DNA of 22,285 nucleotides from a virus, in IMG/VR virus record IMGVR_UViG_3300002519_000056, positions 1-22,285 of that record. One strand, given 5' to 3'. The translations under genes and the position numbers were made by a program. Below are positions 7,742-15,450 of this stretch, in pieces. The notes under the pieces are model-generated. The model made no database searches. It saw only the letters and a program-made list of their open reading frames with translations, and was not told the origin of the DNA. How positions within the stretch are numbered: the stretch's first letter is position 1; the number at the start of each line of letters is the position of its first letter.

Positions 7742-8202
7742 TGAAACTCACAAAACAAAAGCTCTCCAAACTTATTACCGAGGCTCTCGAGCAGGAAGAA
7801 AGGGATAATTTACTTGCGATGTTTCAATCAGGAGACGAAAACTATATTAATCAAGCGATTGAACTCTTGGACATGATGGAAGAAAAACCAACACCTGAAA
7901 TGGCCGAGGCTCTATTGAAAACCCCAGGCAACGAAAAACTCAATCGACTTGGTTTGGATTTGTTTATGCAAGCGACAAAGATGCCACAACCTTTAAGATT
8001 TTCTCAAATGGGTGAATGGATACAGCTTGACTATCCTCTGGATGTTGCAGATGAGATTGTAGGTTTTCTGAAAGAGAGACGGTGGAAAGAAGGCAGAGGC
8101 TTCCAGACTGATGATTTCTGGTATATGTCTTATGATCGTAAAATGATTATTTTGATTCCAATACGACAAGCGCCTTCTGATGATTCAGACGGTGGGCTTT
8201 AG
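7741..8202 (+). CDS. Unknown 153-residue protein with the shared N-terminal peptide
   Basis: It starts MKLTKQKLSKLITEALEQEE; I-T-E-A (12-15) is an exact fit to an I-x-E/A protease junction. The following region is helical and acidic with repeat-like segments (ENYINQAIELLDMMEEKPTP, then MAEALLKTPGN). The C-terminal half is a compact alpha/beta domain ending in a hydrophobic strand (MIILIPI) and an Asp-rich tail. I do not recognise a family. Its ATG overlaps the previous stop by one base (TAATG). Confidence 0.76.
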   Translation: MKLTKQKLSKLITEALEQEERDNLLAMFQSGDENYINQAIELLDMMEEKPTPEMAEALLKTPGNEKLNRLGLDLFMQATKMPQPLRFSQMGEWIQLDYPLDVADEIVGFLKERRWKEGRGFQTDDFWYMSYDRKMIILIPIRQAPSDDSDGGL

Positions 8203-8211
8203 GAGACTGTA

Positions 8212-8622
8212 ATGCTACTATTCTTGCTTTCTACAGCGTTAGCCGACCCGATGCTCATCCACCTTCGAGAAGGGGACGTAGCGCCCTTTGGCGGCCGTCT
8301 AATGAACGATGAGGCGGTGGCCAACATTATTGCTGGGAATGAATTGACCCTTGAGCAATGCGAGATCAAAACCGAGTTGAAAGTTTCTATTGTAAAAGCG
8401 GAAATGCAACTTGAAATAGACTATTTAAAAGCAGAGTTGGAAACAGAACAAGCAAAGAACGCAACTCTATTGGAACTTCGAGATACCGAAATTGAGGCTC
8501 TGAGAACACAACTTAAACCAAACAAAACCATGTGGGCTTTCTTCGGCGGCTTTTTGCTAGCGTCAGGAACTTCGCTGGGAACTTATTATTCTGTGAGAGA
8601 AATCAATGAAAATAAGAATTAA
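8212..8622 (+). CDS. Exported or membrane protein with coiled coil and C-terminal anchor
   Basis: The 136-residue protein opens with a very short hydrophobic segment, MLLFLLSTALADP, that looks like a signal peptide cleaved after A-L-A. Next comes LREGDVAPFGGRLMNDEA, a pattern (APF-x-G-x-L) I have seen in phage proteins of the lysis/envelope region. A Glu/Lys coiled coil (about 50-100) and one transmembrane segment (MWAFFGGFLLASGTSLGTYY, about 104-123) follow. Leader plus C-terminal anchor resembles a unimolecular spanin, but the lipobox cysteine is missing; the only Cys is near residue 50. An AGGAG lies eight bases before the ATG. It overlaps the next gene by 17 bases. Confidence 0.72.
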   Translation: MLLFLLSTALADPMLIHLREGDVAPFGGRLMNDEAVANIIAGNELTLEQCEIKTELKVSIVKAEMQLEIDYLKAELETEQAKNATLLELRDTEIEALRTQLKPNKTMWAFFGGFLLASGTSLGTYYSVREINENKN

Positions 8623-9040
8623 AAAAACAATAAAAAAAGTTTTGGATGTGATATGCCCCCCGGCAACGCAGAATCTTGAATTAAATACTAGGAATAGAAA
8701 TGCTGCTATTAAAGCTGACTATATACAATATGGTCCTCTAAATCTTGCTGATAAAAAATATTGGAATAGATTGGCAAAGTTTTGGAAAACCGAACCGGAG
8801 GTAGCCAAACAATCTCGATGTGGTAATTGCGCTGCTTTTGACCTGTCGCCACGAATGAAAGAGTGTATACCCGGAAAAACATCTGATAAAGAAGGTGAAT
8901 TGGGATATTGCTGGATGCATAATTTTAAATGCCACAGCGTCAGAGTTTGTTACACTTGGGCTGCTGGTGGGCCTATTCCTGAAGATACGATCTCTCATGA
9001 ATGGCAGACAAAAAATAAAGAGTCAATGGATGAAAAGTAA
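8606..9040 (+). CDS. Cysteine-rich protein, probable metal or Fe-S binder
   Basis: A 144-residue protein with a very basic N-terminus (MKIRIKKTIKKV) and a cysteine cluster in its second half: C72-x2-C75 (RCGNC), C87, C102 in GYCWMH, C109 in FKC, and C115, followed by Y-T-W-x3-GGPI. Six cysteines plus H105 and H110 suggest bound zinc or an iron-sulfur cluster. Similar C-x2-C ... GYC ... C ... W-x3-GGPI proteins occur, to my recollection, in marine T4-like phages without a known function. The start overlaps the preceding gene by 17 bases and its end overlaps the next by 11. Confidence 0.78.
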   Translation: MKIRIKKTIKKVLDVICPPATQNLELNTRNRNAAIKADYIQYGPLNLADKKYWNRLAKFWKTEPEVAKQSRCGNCAAFDLSPRMKECIPGKTSDKEGELGYCWMHNFKCHSVRVCYTWAAGGPIPEDTISHEWQTKNKESMDEK

Positions 9041-9407
9041 AGACCCCAACTACGCTGTTAAAGTAGAACAAGCGATTGCAAAAAAATATGGAGAAGAGAC
9101 CGTGGTAAATCCAAAGTCTAAATGGAATGACGAGAAAGAGAAAGAGTATCTTGAACAACTTAAAAACTCTTATTGCGCCGATGCCGATACAGAAGATTTA
9201 GACAAAGAAGAGATCTATGGCGTTTTTATCCCTTCAAAACTACTTAAAGAAGAATCCACGCGTTCTTGTCCTGTTTGTAATATGTATTCATTTAAATCTA
9301 AAGATGATGTCTATATGACAAAGTTCGATTGTTGCTTTAAGTGCTATATTCAATGGGTCGATGGTCGAGAGGATAGATGGAAAACAGGATGGAGACCAGA
9401 CAAATGA
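9030..9407 (+). CDS. Small protein with a two-CxxC zinc-ribbon-like C-terminus
   Basis: I choose ATG 9030 (125 residues, MKSKDPNYAVKVEQAIAKKY). An in-frame ATG at 8997 would overlap the previous gene more, and the frame above that has no credible protein character. The N-terminal half is charged and helical. The C-terminal half has C80-x2-C83 (CPVC) and C101-C102-x2-C105 (CCFKC), the spacing of a zinc ribbon or treble clef, followed by an aromatic, basic tail. This may be a nucleic-acid or protein-binding zinc module; the family is unknown to me. It overlaps the next ATG by four bases (ATGA). Confidence 0.78.
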   Translation: MKSKDPNYAVKVEQAIAKKYGEETVVNPKSKWNDEKEKEYLEQLKNSYCADADTEDLDKEEIYGVFIPSKLLKEESTRSCPVCNMYSFKSKDDVYMTKFDCCFKCYIQWVDGREDRWKTGWRPDK

Positions 9408-10024
9408 AATTAACAAAAGAACAGCTTAAATGTCTTATTAAAGAAGAACTCGAAAGCGTAGTGCAAGAGGCTACCACCACCGGGCAAGAAGATAAAATTA
9501 TGAAAGCAGCAGTGGAAATGAAAGATAATCCAAATTTGGATAAAATCTTTTTAGCTCTTTCAAGAGATCCCAAGGTGAAAAAAATAGTGGCACAAACCGA
9601 TATTCAAGTACAAAAAAATGAGGAAGATGTGGACGCACTCAATGTACCGTTAGCCGTCTCTTCTATTCTAGTCGCTGGATATCCATCGATGACGGCGTTT
9701 TTAGCCTCAGCCGCTGGTAAAGTATTGTTAGCAAAAACAGCAGTAGTTATGGGCACATCGCTTGCAACTTTAGGAACGGCCGCTATTGGATTTCTTGCTC
9801 CTGTTGCAGTCGCTTTTCTATTGGATGTAGCCGTGGGAGGCATAGTGGATGCCGGTGAGGCGAAAGAGAAAAAGAAAGCAGCGGCAAAACTGAAAAAACA
9901 GCAACAGGCACATACAAAGGCCTTGAGAGCATCAGGGTGGAAGCCAGAGCACGATGCCCCCGGGAAAGCCACCCCAGGACACAGCGCTAGGATACAGAAA
10001 AGCCTGGCCAGAGACAGAAGATAA
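9404..10024 (+). CDS. Tagged protein with Ala-rich hydrophobic segments and basic tail
   Basis: The start is ATG 9404 (ATGA overlap with the previous stop), which makes MKLTKEQLKCLIKEELE the exact N-terminus; an in-frame ATG at 9377 would bury the peptide. Of 206 residues, about 20-75 are charged and about 80-145 form long hydrophobic Ala/Gly/Val-rich stretches (for example PLAVSSILVAGYPSM and AAIGFLAPVAVAFLLDVAVG) able to span or insert into a membrane. The last 60 residues are Lys/Ala-rich then strongly basic. V-Q-E-A near residue 23 is a possible cleavage site. A soluble tag followed by a membrane-active segment would suit an ejection protein, which is inference. Confidence 0.8.
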   Translation: MKLTKEQLKCLIKEELESVVQEATTTGQEDKIMKAAVEMKDNPNLDKIFLALSRDPKVKKIVAQTDIQVQKNEEDVDALNVPLAVSSILVAGYPSMTAFLASAAGKVLLAKTAVVMGTSLATLGTAAIGFLAPVAVAFLLDVAVGGIVDAGEAKEKKKAAAKLKKQQQAHTKALRASGWKPEHDAPGKATPGHSARIQKSLARDRR

Positions 10025-10036
10025 GGAAATTATAAT

Positions 10037-10591
10037 ATGAGCTCAAATACACTAGAAATTATTCGAGGGCTAGCTCAAGCAGCCGCAAATGGCTATGATG
10101 GATCACATGACGAAAGATATTCATATGATGGAACTTCACGTAAAGTGGGGCTGAATAGAGAAGAGGGCAACCTGATTACAGACAAACGAGTTAATGATGG
10201 TTTTTCTGTAAAATTCTATGGGGATTCGCTTCGTATTACATACCAGAGCGATGTGCTTCTTAAAAATGTAAAAGATCCAAAATTCGAACAAGAACAAGAA
10301 CGCATGATTAATCAAGTTAAAAAGTTTCTTCAAAAAGAGTATAAGGCAATTACCGGAAATTCTATCACTCTTACAAAAAAAGGTGACGTAGAGTGCCTGG
10401 TTCAGTCTACTTCTCACGTTCGAACTTTTGTACAAGCCCACCAACATTATAAAATTTCTAAAGTTGATTCCGAACCACATCTAGAGCCATCCGTTGATGC
10501 GACCCGAGATGTTACAAGAAAATTCTTAGCACAACATTCCACAAAGCGTCCCAAAAACGTTACTTATAAAAAAGGAGCGAATGACAAATGA
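10037..10591 (+). CDS. Conserved-looking protein of unknown function upstream of terminase
   Basis: A 184-residue protein without the shared peptide: MSSNTLEIIRGLAQAAANGYDG, then a beta-rich segment (DGFSVKFYGDSLRITYQSD) and a charged helix (EQEQERMINQVKKFLQKEY). I recall similar proteins near the terminase in marine T4-like phages, but no function is known to me. An AAGGAA lies about twelve bases before the ATG. Position suggests a virion or head-assembly role. The last four bases overlap the start of the 31-residue ORF at 10588. Confidence 0.78.
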   Translation: MSSNTLEIIRGLAQAAANGYDGSHDERYSYDGTSRKVGLNREEGNLITDKRVNDGFSVKFYGDSLRITYQSDVLLKNVKDPKFEQEQERMINQVKKFLQKEYKAITGNSITLTKKGDVECLVQSTSHVRTFVQAHQHYKISKVDSEPHLEPSVDATRDVTRKFLAQHSTKRPKNVTYKKGANDK

Positions 10592-10683
10592 AACTTACAA
10601 AAGAACAGCTCAAAAGAATAGTAAAAGAAGAATTGGAAAATGTTATGAAGGGAACAAAGCCCACCCCTAAAAAGAAAAAATAA
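10588..10683 (+). CDS. 31-residue micro-protein consisting almost only of the shared peptide
   Basis: ATG 10588 overlaps the previous stop (ATGA) and reads MKLTKEQLKRIVKEELENV, then MKGTKPTPKKKK and a TAA at 10681. The first 19 residues are the shared peptide; the remaining 12 are a short Pro/Lys-rich basic tail. Coding is supported by near-identity of the peptide to the other copies, the coupled start, and a good GGAG upstream (AAAGGAGCGA). It may be a free form of the docking peptide, a DNA-binding mini-protein, or a degenerate tagged gene that lost its cargo. Confidence 0.7.
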   Translation: MKLTKEQLKRIVKEELENVMKGTKPTPKKKK

Positions 10684-10692
10684 AAGAATCCA

Positions 10693-12276
10693 ATGGCCTT
10701 TAAACTCTCCAAACAAGAAATTGTAAAAGAGATTGTGAAATGCGGTAAGGATCCACAATTCTTTATCGATAACTATTGTAGAATTTCACATCCTCTGCGG
10801 GGCTTGATTCCGTTTAAAACCTACAATTATCAAAAAGATCTTTTAAAAGACTTTAATGATTATCGTTTCAATATTATACTTAAAGCCAGACAATTGGGTA
10901 TCTCCACAATCTCAGCGGGATACATTGTCTGGTTTATGCTTTTTCATAGAGACAAGAACATTCTTGTAATTGCCACTAAGTTTGGAACAGCAGCTAACTT
11001 GGTGAGAAAAGTAAAATCAATTATGAAGCATTTACCCGAATGGATTAAAATTTCAAAGATCGTAACGGATAATAAAACTTCATTCGAATTATCAAACGGG
11101 TCACAGATCAAAGCAGGAACGACTTCTGGAGATGCCGGTAGATCGGAAGCCTTATCACTGCTCGTTATAGACGAGGCAGCACACGTAGAAGGCCTTGAAG
11201 AGTTGTGGACGGGTCTTTACCCTACTTTGTCAACAGGAGGCCGCTGCATAGCCTTATCGACCCCTAAAGGGGTAGGTAATTGGTTCCACAAGACTTACAT
11301 TGATGCAGAGTCAGAAGAGAACGATTTTCATCCAATTGTTTTACCTTGGGATATGCATCCTGAAAGAGATCAGGATTGGTTTGCAAAAGAAACCAAAAAT
11401 ATGTCTCGAAGACAGATCGCCCAGGAATTAGAATGTAATTTCAATACTTCAGGCGAAACTGTTATCCACCCGGACGATATGCAGTGGTTATTTGAAAATG
11501 TTAAAGACCCCCACTATAAAACTGGATATGACAGAAATTTATGGATATGGGAAAAATATCAAGAAGGTCTTCCATATCTTTTGGTAGCCGATGTTGCTCG
11601 TGGCGATGGTACAGATTATTCTGTTTTTCATGTAATAAGACTAGACACAATGGCAGTTGTTGCTGAATATCAAGGAAAACCAAACCTTGATCTTTATTCA
11701 AATATTCTTTATGATGCAGGCAGAGAATACGGCAACTGTTTGTTGGTTGTCGAAAATAATGGGATTGGCATTTCTATATTAGAAAAATTAATTACTTTGG
11801 AATATCCAAAATTATATTATTCAATTAAGTCAACCCACGAATATGTTGAGGCTTATTTGGCAGAGGATAATGATAGATCTGTACCAGGGTTTACAACTTC
11901 CACTAAAACAAGGCCTTTAATTGTAGCAAAACTAGAGGAGTACATTAGAAATAAACTAATTACTGTACATTCTAATCGTTTGTTTCATGAAATGAAAACT
12001 TTTATATGGTACAATGGGAAGCCTCAAGCAATGCGTTCTTATAATGATGATCTAGTTATATCTTTAGCAATTGCCTGCTGGGTAAGAGATACTGCATTAT
12101 CAGAGAACCAAAGAGATATGGAATACAAAAAAGCAATGCTTAATGGCTTAATGAAGACAACCACAACTATGAATACACAAATAAAAGGACAAGAAGGTTA
12201 TAAACAAACTTTTCATGAAAAACATGAAGAAGAAATAAACAAAACAAAAGAATTTTTTTGGATTTATAAAGGATAA
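10693..12276 (+). CDS. Terminase large subunit (T4 gp17-like)
   Basis: This 527-residue packaging motor and nuclease loads DNA into the prohead through the portal. The ATPase half shows a non-canonical Walker A, KARQLGIST (64-72): the lysine of the usual GKT/S is replaced by Ile and K64 at the start of the loop probably serves instead, as in several phage terminases. Walker B is LLVID160-E161, and a coupling segment (LSTPKG) is near 189. The RNase H-like nuclease half has VAD300 with ARGDGTDYS, VVE354 and the NDD near 452. Length is close to other T4-like large terminases. No small terminase was recognised nearby. The portal gene starts three bases after the stop. Confidence 0.94.
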   Translation: MAFKLSKQEIVKEIVKCGKDPQFFIDNYCRISHPLRGLIPFKTYNYQKDLLKDFNDYRFNIILKARQLGISTISAGYIVWFMLFHRDKNILVIATKFGTAANLVRKVKSIMKHLPEWIKISKIVTDNKTSFELSNGSQIKAGTTSGDAGRSEALSLLVIDEAAHVEGLEELWTGLYPTLSTGGRCIALSTPKGVGNWFHKTYIDAESEENDFHPIVLPWDMHPERDQDWFAKETKNMSRRQIAQELECNFNTSGETVIHPDDMQWLFENVKDPHYKTGYDRNLWIWEKYQEGLPYLLVADVARGDGTDYSVFHVIRLDTMAVVAEYQGKPNLDLYSNILYDAGREYGNCLLVVENNGIGISILEKLITLEYPKLYYSIKSTHEYVEAYLAEDNDRSVPGFTTSTKTRPLIVAKLEEYIRNKLITVHSNRLFHEMKTFIWYNGKPQAMRSYNDDLVISLAIACWVRDTALSENQRDMEYKKAMLNGLMKTTTTMNTQIKGQEGYKQTFHEKHEEEINKTKEFFWIYKG

Positions 12277-12279
12277 AAA

Positions 12280-14193
12280 ATGGCTCGTAATGATAGAAAC
12301 CCAAATAATAACCAATCTGACCTGTTTAAGTCTTTAACAAGGCTTTTTTCCGGACCACTTACCCAGAGAAGAACACAATCGGGTCGGCAATTAAGAAGAA
12401 GACATTTAGATATCTACGCTAAAAGGTTTAAATCAGCTAGCGGAAAGCAGTTCAAAAAGTCTGAATACAACCCCATGAATGTAACTTCGCTCAATATGAT
12501 TTCAAATAGAAATCGTGCAGAGCGATATATTGATTTTGATCAGATGGAGTATACGCCGGAAATTGCATCTTCATTAGATATCTATGCAGATGAAATGACA
12601 ACTCATTCAAGTTTAACTCCAATGTTGCATATTAAATGCCCCAATGACGAAATTAAATATATATTACATTCTCTTTATTATAATGTTATGAACATTGAGC
12701 ATAATCTTTTTGGTTGGGCTAGAACAATGTGTAAATATGGAGATTTGTTTGTATATCTAGACATTGACGAAGGATTGGGGATTAGAAACTGTATTGGTCT
12801 TCCTGCTCAAGAAATTGAACGCTTAGAAGGAGAAGACCCATCAAATCCCAATTATATTCAGTATCAATGGAACAATGGTGGTTTAACGCTCGAGAATTGG
12901 CAAATAGCACATTTTAGAGTTTTAGGTAATGATAAGCATGCTCCATATGGTACCAGCGCTCTAGAGCCAGCCAGACGCATTTGGAGGCAACTTAATCTTT
13001 TGGAAGATGCCATGATGGCTTATCGGATTACTCGTTCGCCCGAGCGCCGTGTCTTCAAGATCGATGTCGGTGGAATTGCGCCGCAAGATGTTGAGCAATA
13101 TATGCAAAAAATAATGACTCAAATGAAGCGGCATCAAGTGGTTGATCCGTCATCTGGTCGCGTTGATTTACGTTATAACCCTCTTTCTATTGAAGAAGAT
13201 TATTTTATCCCAATTCGAGGAGGGGCTTCGGCAACGGACATCACCAACCTTGCCGGAGGAACTTTCACAGGCCAAATTGATGATGTAAAGTATCTTCGAG
13301 ATAAATTGTTTTCTGCTCTTAAAGTACCCCAATCTTATCTTACAATGGGGGAAGGTGCAACAGAAGACAAAACCACATTAGCCCAAAAAGATATTCGTTT
13401 TGCAAGAACTATTCAGCGACTTCAAAGAGTTATTATATCTGAACTCGAAAAGATTGGTATTATCCATCTTTATACTATGGGTTATCGCGGAGATGATTTG
13501 CTTGGCTTCAAGCTTTCTCTCAATAACCCTAGTAAAATTGCGGAGATGCAAGAGCTTGAGCATTGGAAAACTAAATTTGACATTGCGGCAGCTGCTACGG
13601 ATGGTTATTTCTCGCGACGTTGGGTTGCAGAAAATCTTCTAGGACTTTCTGAGGATGAATTTATTCGAATGCAAAGAGAAATGTATTCGGACGCCAAATT
13701 TATGGCTGCAGTTGAACAAGCCGGAGAACTTCCCGAGGCAGGAGGCGGACCCGGCGGAGACCTAGGTCTTGGTGGCGAAGGAGAATTAGATTTAGGCGGA
13801 GAAGAATTAGATTTAGGCGGAGAAGAACCAGCCGAGGAAGAAGAAGAAGTTTTATTAGCTGAACCGCCGGCAAAGCGTGATGACACCGTGTTCAGGCGAC
13901 CAGAGGCGAAAGGAAAACCTCGAGGCCCCTATAAAAAAGATTCTACTAAAATACACAGAAAAGGCGGGAGAAGAAAGCAGATGATTAATGCTGCCTTCTC
14001 GGAACCACTTACTTTTCGTAAAACTTTTCCAGGGTATACTGGCGCTGACGGCCTCGCTTCTCTTTCTCGTGGAGTGACGGAAGCACAAAACCCTGATATT
14101 TTAGAAGAACATAGACTATTTAGTACTGATTTTGAAATTAAATCATTGATAGAATCACTGCGGAAGGATGAAGAAAATGAAATTAACGAATAA
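12280..14193 (+). CDS. Portal protein (T4 gp20-like) with a C-terminal extension
   Basis: A 637-residue protein that should form the twelve-fold portal ring of the head. The core contains typical gp20 segments: RAERYIDFDQMEYTPEIASS near 84-103, CKYGDLFVYLDI near 148, SPERRVFKIDVGG near 253, and the FSALKVPQSYLTMGEG stretch near 344. Residues from about 486 are an addition: a Gly/Glu/Asp low-complexity linker with two perfect copies of ELDLGGE, a basic patch (KGKPRGPYKKDSTKIHRKGG) and a final helical tail. T4 gp20 is 524 residues, so the extra length sits at the C-terminus. The gene end overlaps the next tagged gene by 17 bases. Confidence 0.93.
   Translation: MARNDRNPNNNQSDLFKSLTRLFSGPLTQRRTQSGRQLRRRHLDIYAKRFKSASGKQFKKSEYNPMNVTSLNMISNRNRAERYIDFDQMEYTPEIASSLDIYADEMTTHSSLTPMLHIKCPNDEIKYILHSLYYNVMNIEHNLFGWARTMCKYGDLFVYLDIDEGLGIRNCIGLPAQEIERLEGEDPSNPNYIQYQWNNGGLTLENWQIAHFRVLGNDKHAPYGTSALEPARRIWRQLNLLEDAMMAYRITRSPERRVFKIDVGGIAPQDVEQYMQKIMTQMKRHQVVDPSSGRVDLRYNPLSIEEDYFIPIRGGASATDITNLAGGTFTGQIDDVKYLRDKLFSALKVPQSYLTMGEGATEDKTTLAQKDIRFARTIQRLQRVIISELEKIGIIHLYTMGYRGDDLLGFKLSLNNPSKIAEMQELEHWKTKFDIAAAATDGYFSRRWVAENLLGLSEDEFIRMQREMYSDAKFMAAVEQAGELPEAGGGPGGDLGLGGEGELDLGGEELDLGGEEPAEEEEEVLLAEPPAKRDDTVFRRPEAKGKPRGPYKKDSTKIHRKGGRRKQMINAAFSEPLTFRKTFPGYTGADGLASLSRGVTEAQNPDILEEHRLFSTDFEIKSLIESLRKDEENEINE
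13783..13824 (+). repeat. Perfect 21-base tandem duplication in the portal gene
   Basis: GAATTAGATTTAGGCGGAGA plus a final A occurs twice back to back (13783-13803 and 13804-13824). It encodes E-L-D-L-G-G-E twice in the acidic linker of the portal C-terminal extension. Identity at every base points to recent replication slippage. Confidence 0.85.
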
Positions 14194-14608
14194 ACAGTTA
14201 AAACAAATTATCAAGGAAGAAATGCAAGGCGTCCTTAATGAAGACGGGGGACAGTTGCAAGCCGTATCAGCAACGGTAGAGTATCCAGATATGGTGGACG
14301 AATGTAGATGTTTGTCAATTGAGATTACATTAAACACCGGAAACACAATTGATATTGAGTGTACGGGAATGATTGATGATCTGGATATAATGGATCTTTT
14401 GCAAGGAGACTATTCCGGATATGATTTAAAACTTGAGGGCATCTTCGGGAAAGACGATGGCGGCAAAATGCGCCAAGTCAAGGTTCCTCCTGGAACCACG
14501 GTTGGAATAAGCGAAGAACTTTCAAAAGAAATTGCCGAAGAAGTTGAGGATATGGATGACGCTTTCGAAGCCCCAGATGAAGGCGGCCGTGGCTATTACG
14601 ATTATTAA
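14177..14608 (+). CDS. Very acidic tagged protein between portal and protease
   Basis: I choose ATG 14177 rather than the in-frame ATG at 14168, because it places MKLTNKQLKQIIKEEMQ exactly at the N-terminus. The 143-residue protein overlaps the portal gene by 17 bases. After the peptide and an L-N-E-D-G-G junction (20-25), it has beta-strand segments with two Cys (CRCLSIEITLNTGNTIDIEC) and a highly acidic C-terminal third ending D-Y-Y-D-Y-like. In T4 the gap between gp20 and gp21 holds gp67 and gp68, small acidic prohead-core proteins; position and composition make a core role plausible, but sequence homology is not visible. Confidence 0.78.
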   Translation: MKLTNKQLKQIIKEEMQGVLNEDGGQLQAVSATVEYPDMVDECRCLSIEITLNTGNTIDIECTGMIDDLDIMDLLQGDYSGYDLKLEGIFGKDDGGKMRQVKVPPGTTVGISEELSKEIAEEVEDMDDAFEAPDEGGRGYYDY

Positions 14609-14628
14609 AAAATGAAAAGGAAAGAAGC

Positions 14629-15450
14629 ATGAAACACAATAAGAAAAGAAATACCGCTTTTCTTTACGAATGCCTAATAAAAGAATTAACAAGAGCAATC
14701 GTCCGAGAAGACAAAAAAAGACAAACAATTACAAAGAAAATACTAAAAGAATTCTTTTACAAAGGGGGCGTCCTACGTGAAGAACTCACATTATATAACT
14801 CGCTCTTGGAAAGTAAAGAATTACAAGAAAGTTTCTCTCGCAAATTGCTCGAGGAAACCAAAAAAGACTTCTATGGACTTGATCGAAAGCAGATCTTTAA
14901 TTCTCAAACAAATCTTATTAACAAGATCAACAAGCAATTAGGGCATACTGTTTTTTCTAATTTTGTTCCAAATTATAAAGATATGGCTTCCCTAGGTTTA
15001 TTTTTTCAAAATAATAAACTCACGGCCAAAAAAAGAATTATACTCGAGAATAATTTAATTAAATTTCTGGGAGGGAAAGAGAATACTTTAACAGAAATGA
15101 AGCATCTCGATAATCTTGAATACAAAACTTTTGTAAACAAGTTCAATAACGCTTATGAAAGAACATTAAGAAAAGAACAAAAAGATTTGTTAACAAATTA
15201 TATCGTTTCATTTTCCGATAATGGATTGGGTCTTAAAAGTTTTTTAAACGAGGAGCTTGGCCGCCTCAAGAACGCCGTGCAGCAGCAGATTGTAGAAGGG
15301 TCAACTAACCCTAATAGTGAAAATTTTAAAAAAGTTAAGGTAAAGCTGGACAACTATGCAAAAACTCCAATAAATCAGCAAATGATTGAGGAAGTTTTTT
15401 ATATTCAAGATTTAATTGCGGAGGTATCAAAGAATGGCAGTCAAAATTAA
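14629..15450 (+). CDS. Helical head-region protein of unknown function
   Basis: A 273-residue, basic, almost entirely alpha-helical protein (MKHNKKRNTAFLYECLIKEL at the start; many Lys, Glu, Leu, Asn). No transmembrane segment or catalytic motif is apparent. It lies between portal and protease, the place of prohead-core and scaffold genes in T4, so it may be a scaffold-like or core component; I cannot show homology to gp22. AAAGGAAAG lies a few bases before the ATG. It overlaps the next gene by 17 bases. Confidence 0.8.
   Translation: MKHNKKRNTAFLYECLIKELTRAIVREDKKRQTITKKILKEFFYKGGVLREELTLYNSLLESKELQESFSRKLLEETKKDFYGLDRKQIFNSQTNLINKINKQLGHTVFSNFVPNYKDMASLGLFFQNNKLTAKKRIILENNLIKFLGGKENTLTEMKHLDNLEYKTFVNKFNNAYERTLRKEQKDLLTNYIVSFSDNGLGLKSFLNEELGRLKNAVQQQIVEGSTNPNSENFKKVKVKLDNYAKTPINQQMIEEVFYIQDLIAEVSKNGSQN

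Noticed and set aside
8212-8622. Unimolecular spanin assignment
   Set aside because: The leader lacks a lipobox cysteine, which unimolecular spanins need for outer-membrane anchoring, so only the topology is described.
8895-9030. Upstream extension of the zinc-ribbon-like gene to 8895
   Set aside because: It would overlap almost 150 bases of the Cys-rich gene in another frame. The credible start is ATG 9030.
9604-9972. Reverse-strand 122-codon frame
   Set aside because: It is the antisense of the Ala/Lys-rich tagged gene 9404-10024. Its Ala/Phe/Cys-rich translation shows no protein character.
10636-10683. Idea that the 10588 micro-ORF is the start of the terminase gene with a sequencing error
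   Set aside because: The terminase has its own plausible start at 10693 with a complete N-terminus, and the micro-ORF ends in a Lys-rich tail and a clean TAA.
13605-13886. Reverse-strand Ser/Pro-rich frame in the portal gene
   Set aside because: It is the shadow of the Gly/Glu linker of the portal extension; repeated S-S-P-P-K-S-N comes from the tandem duplication on the other strand.
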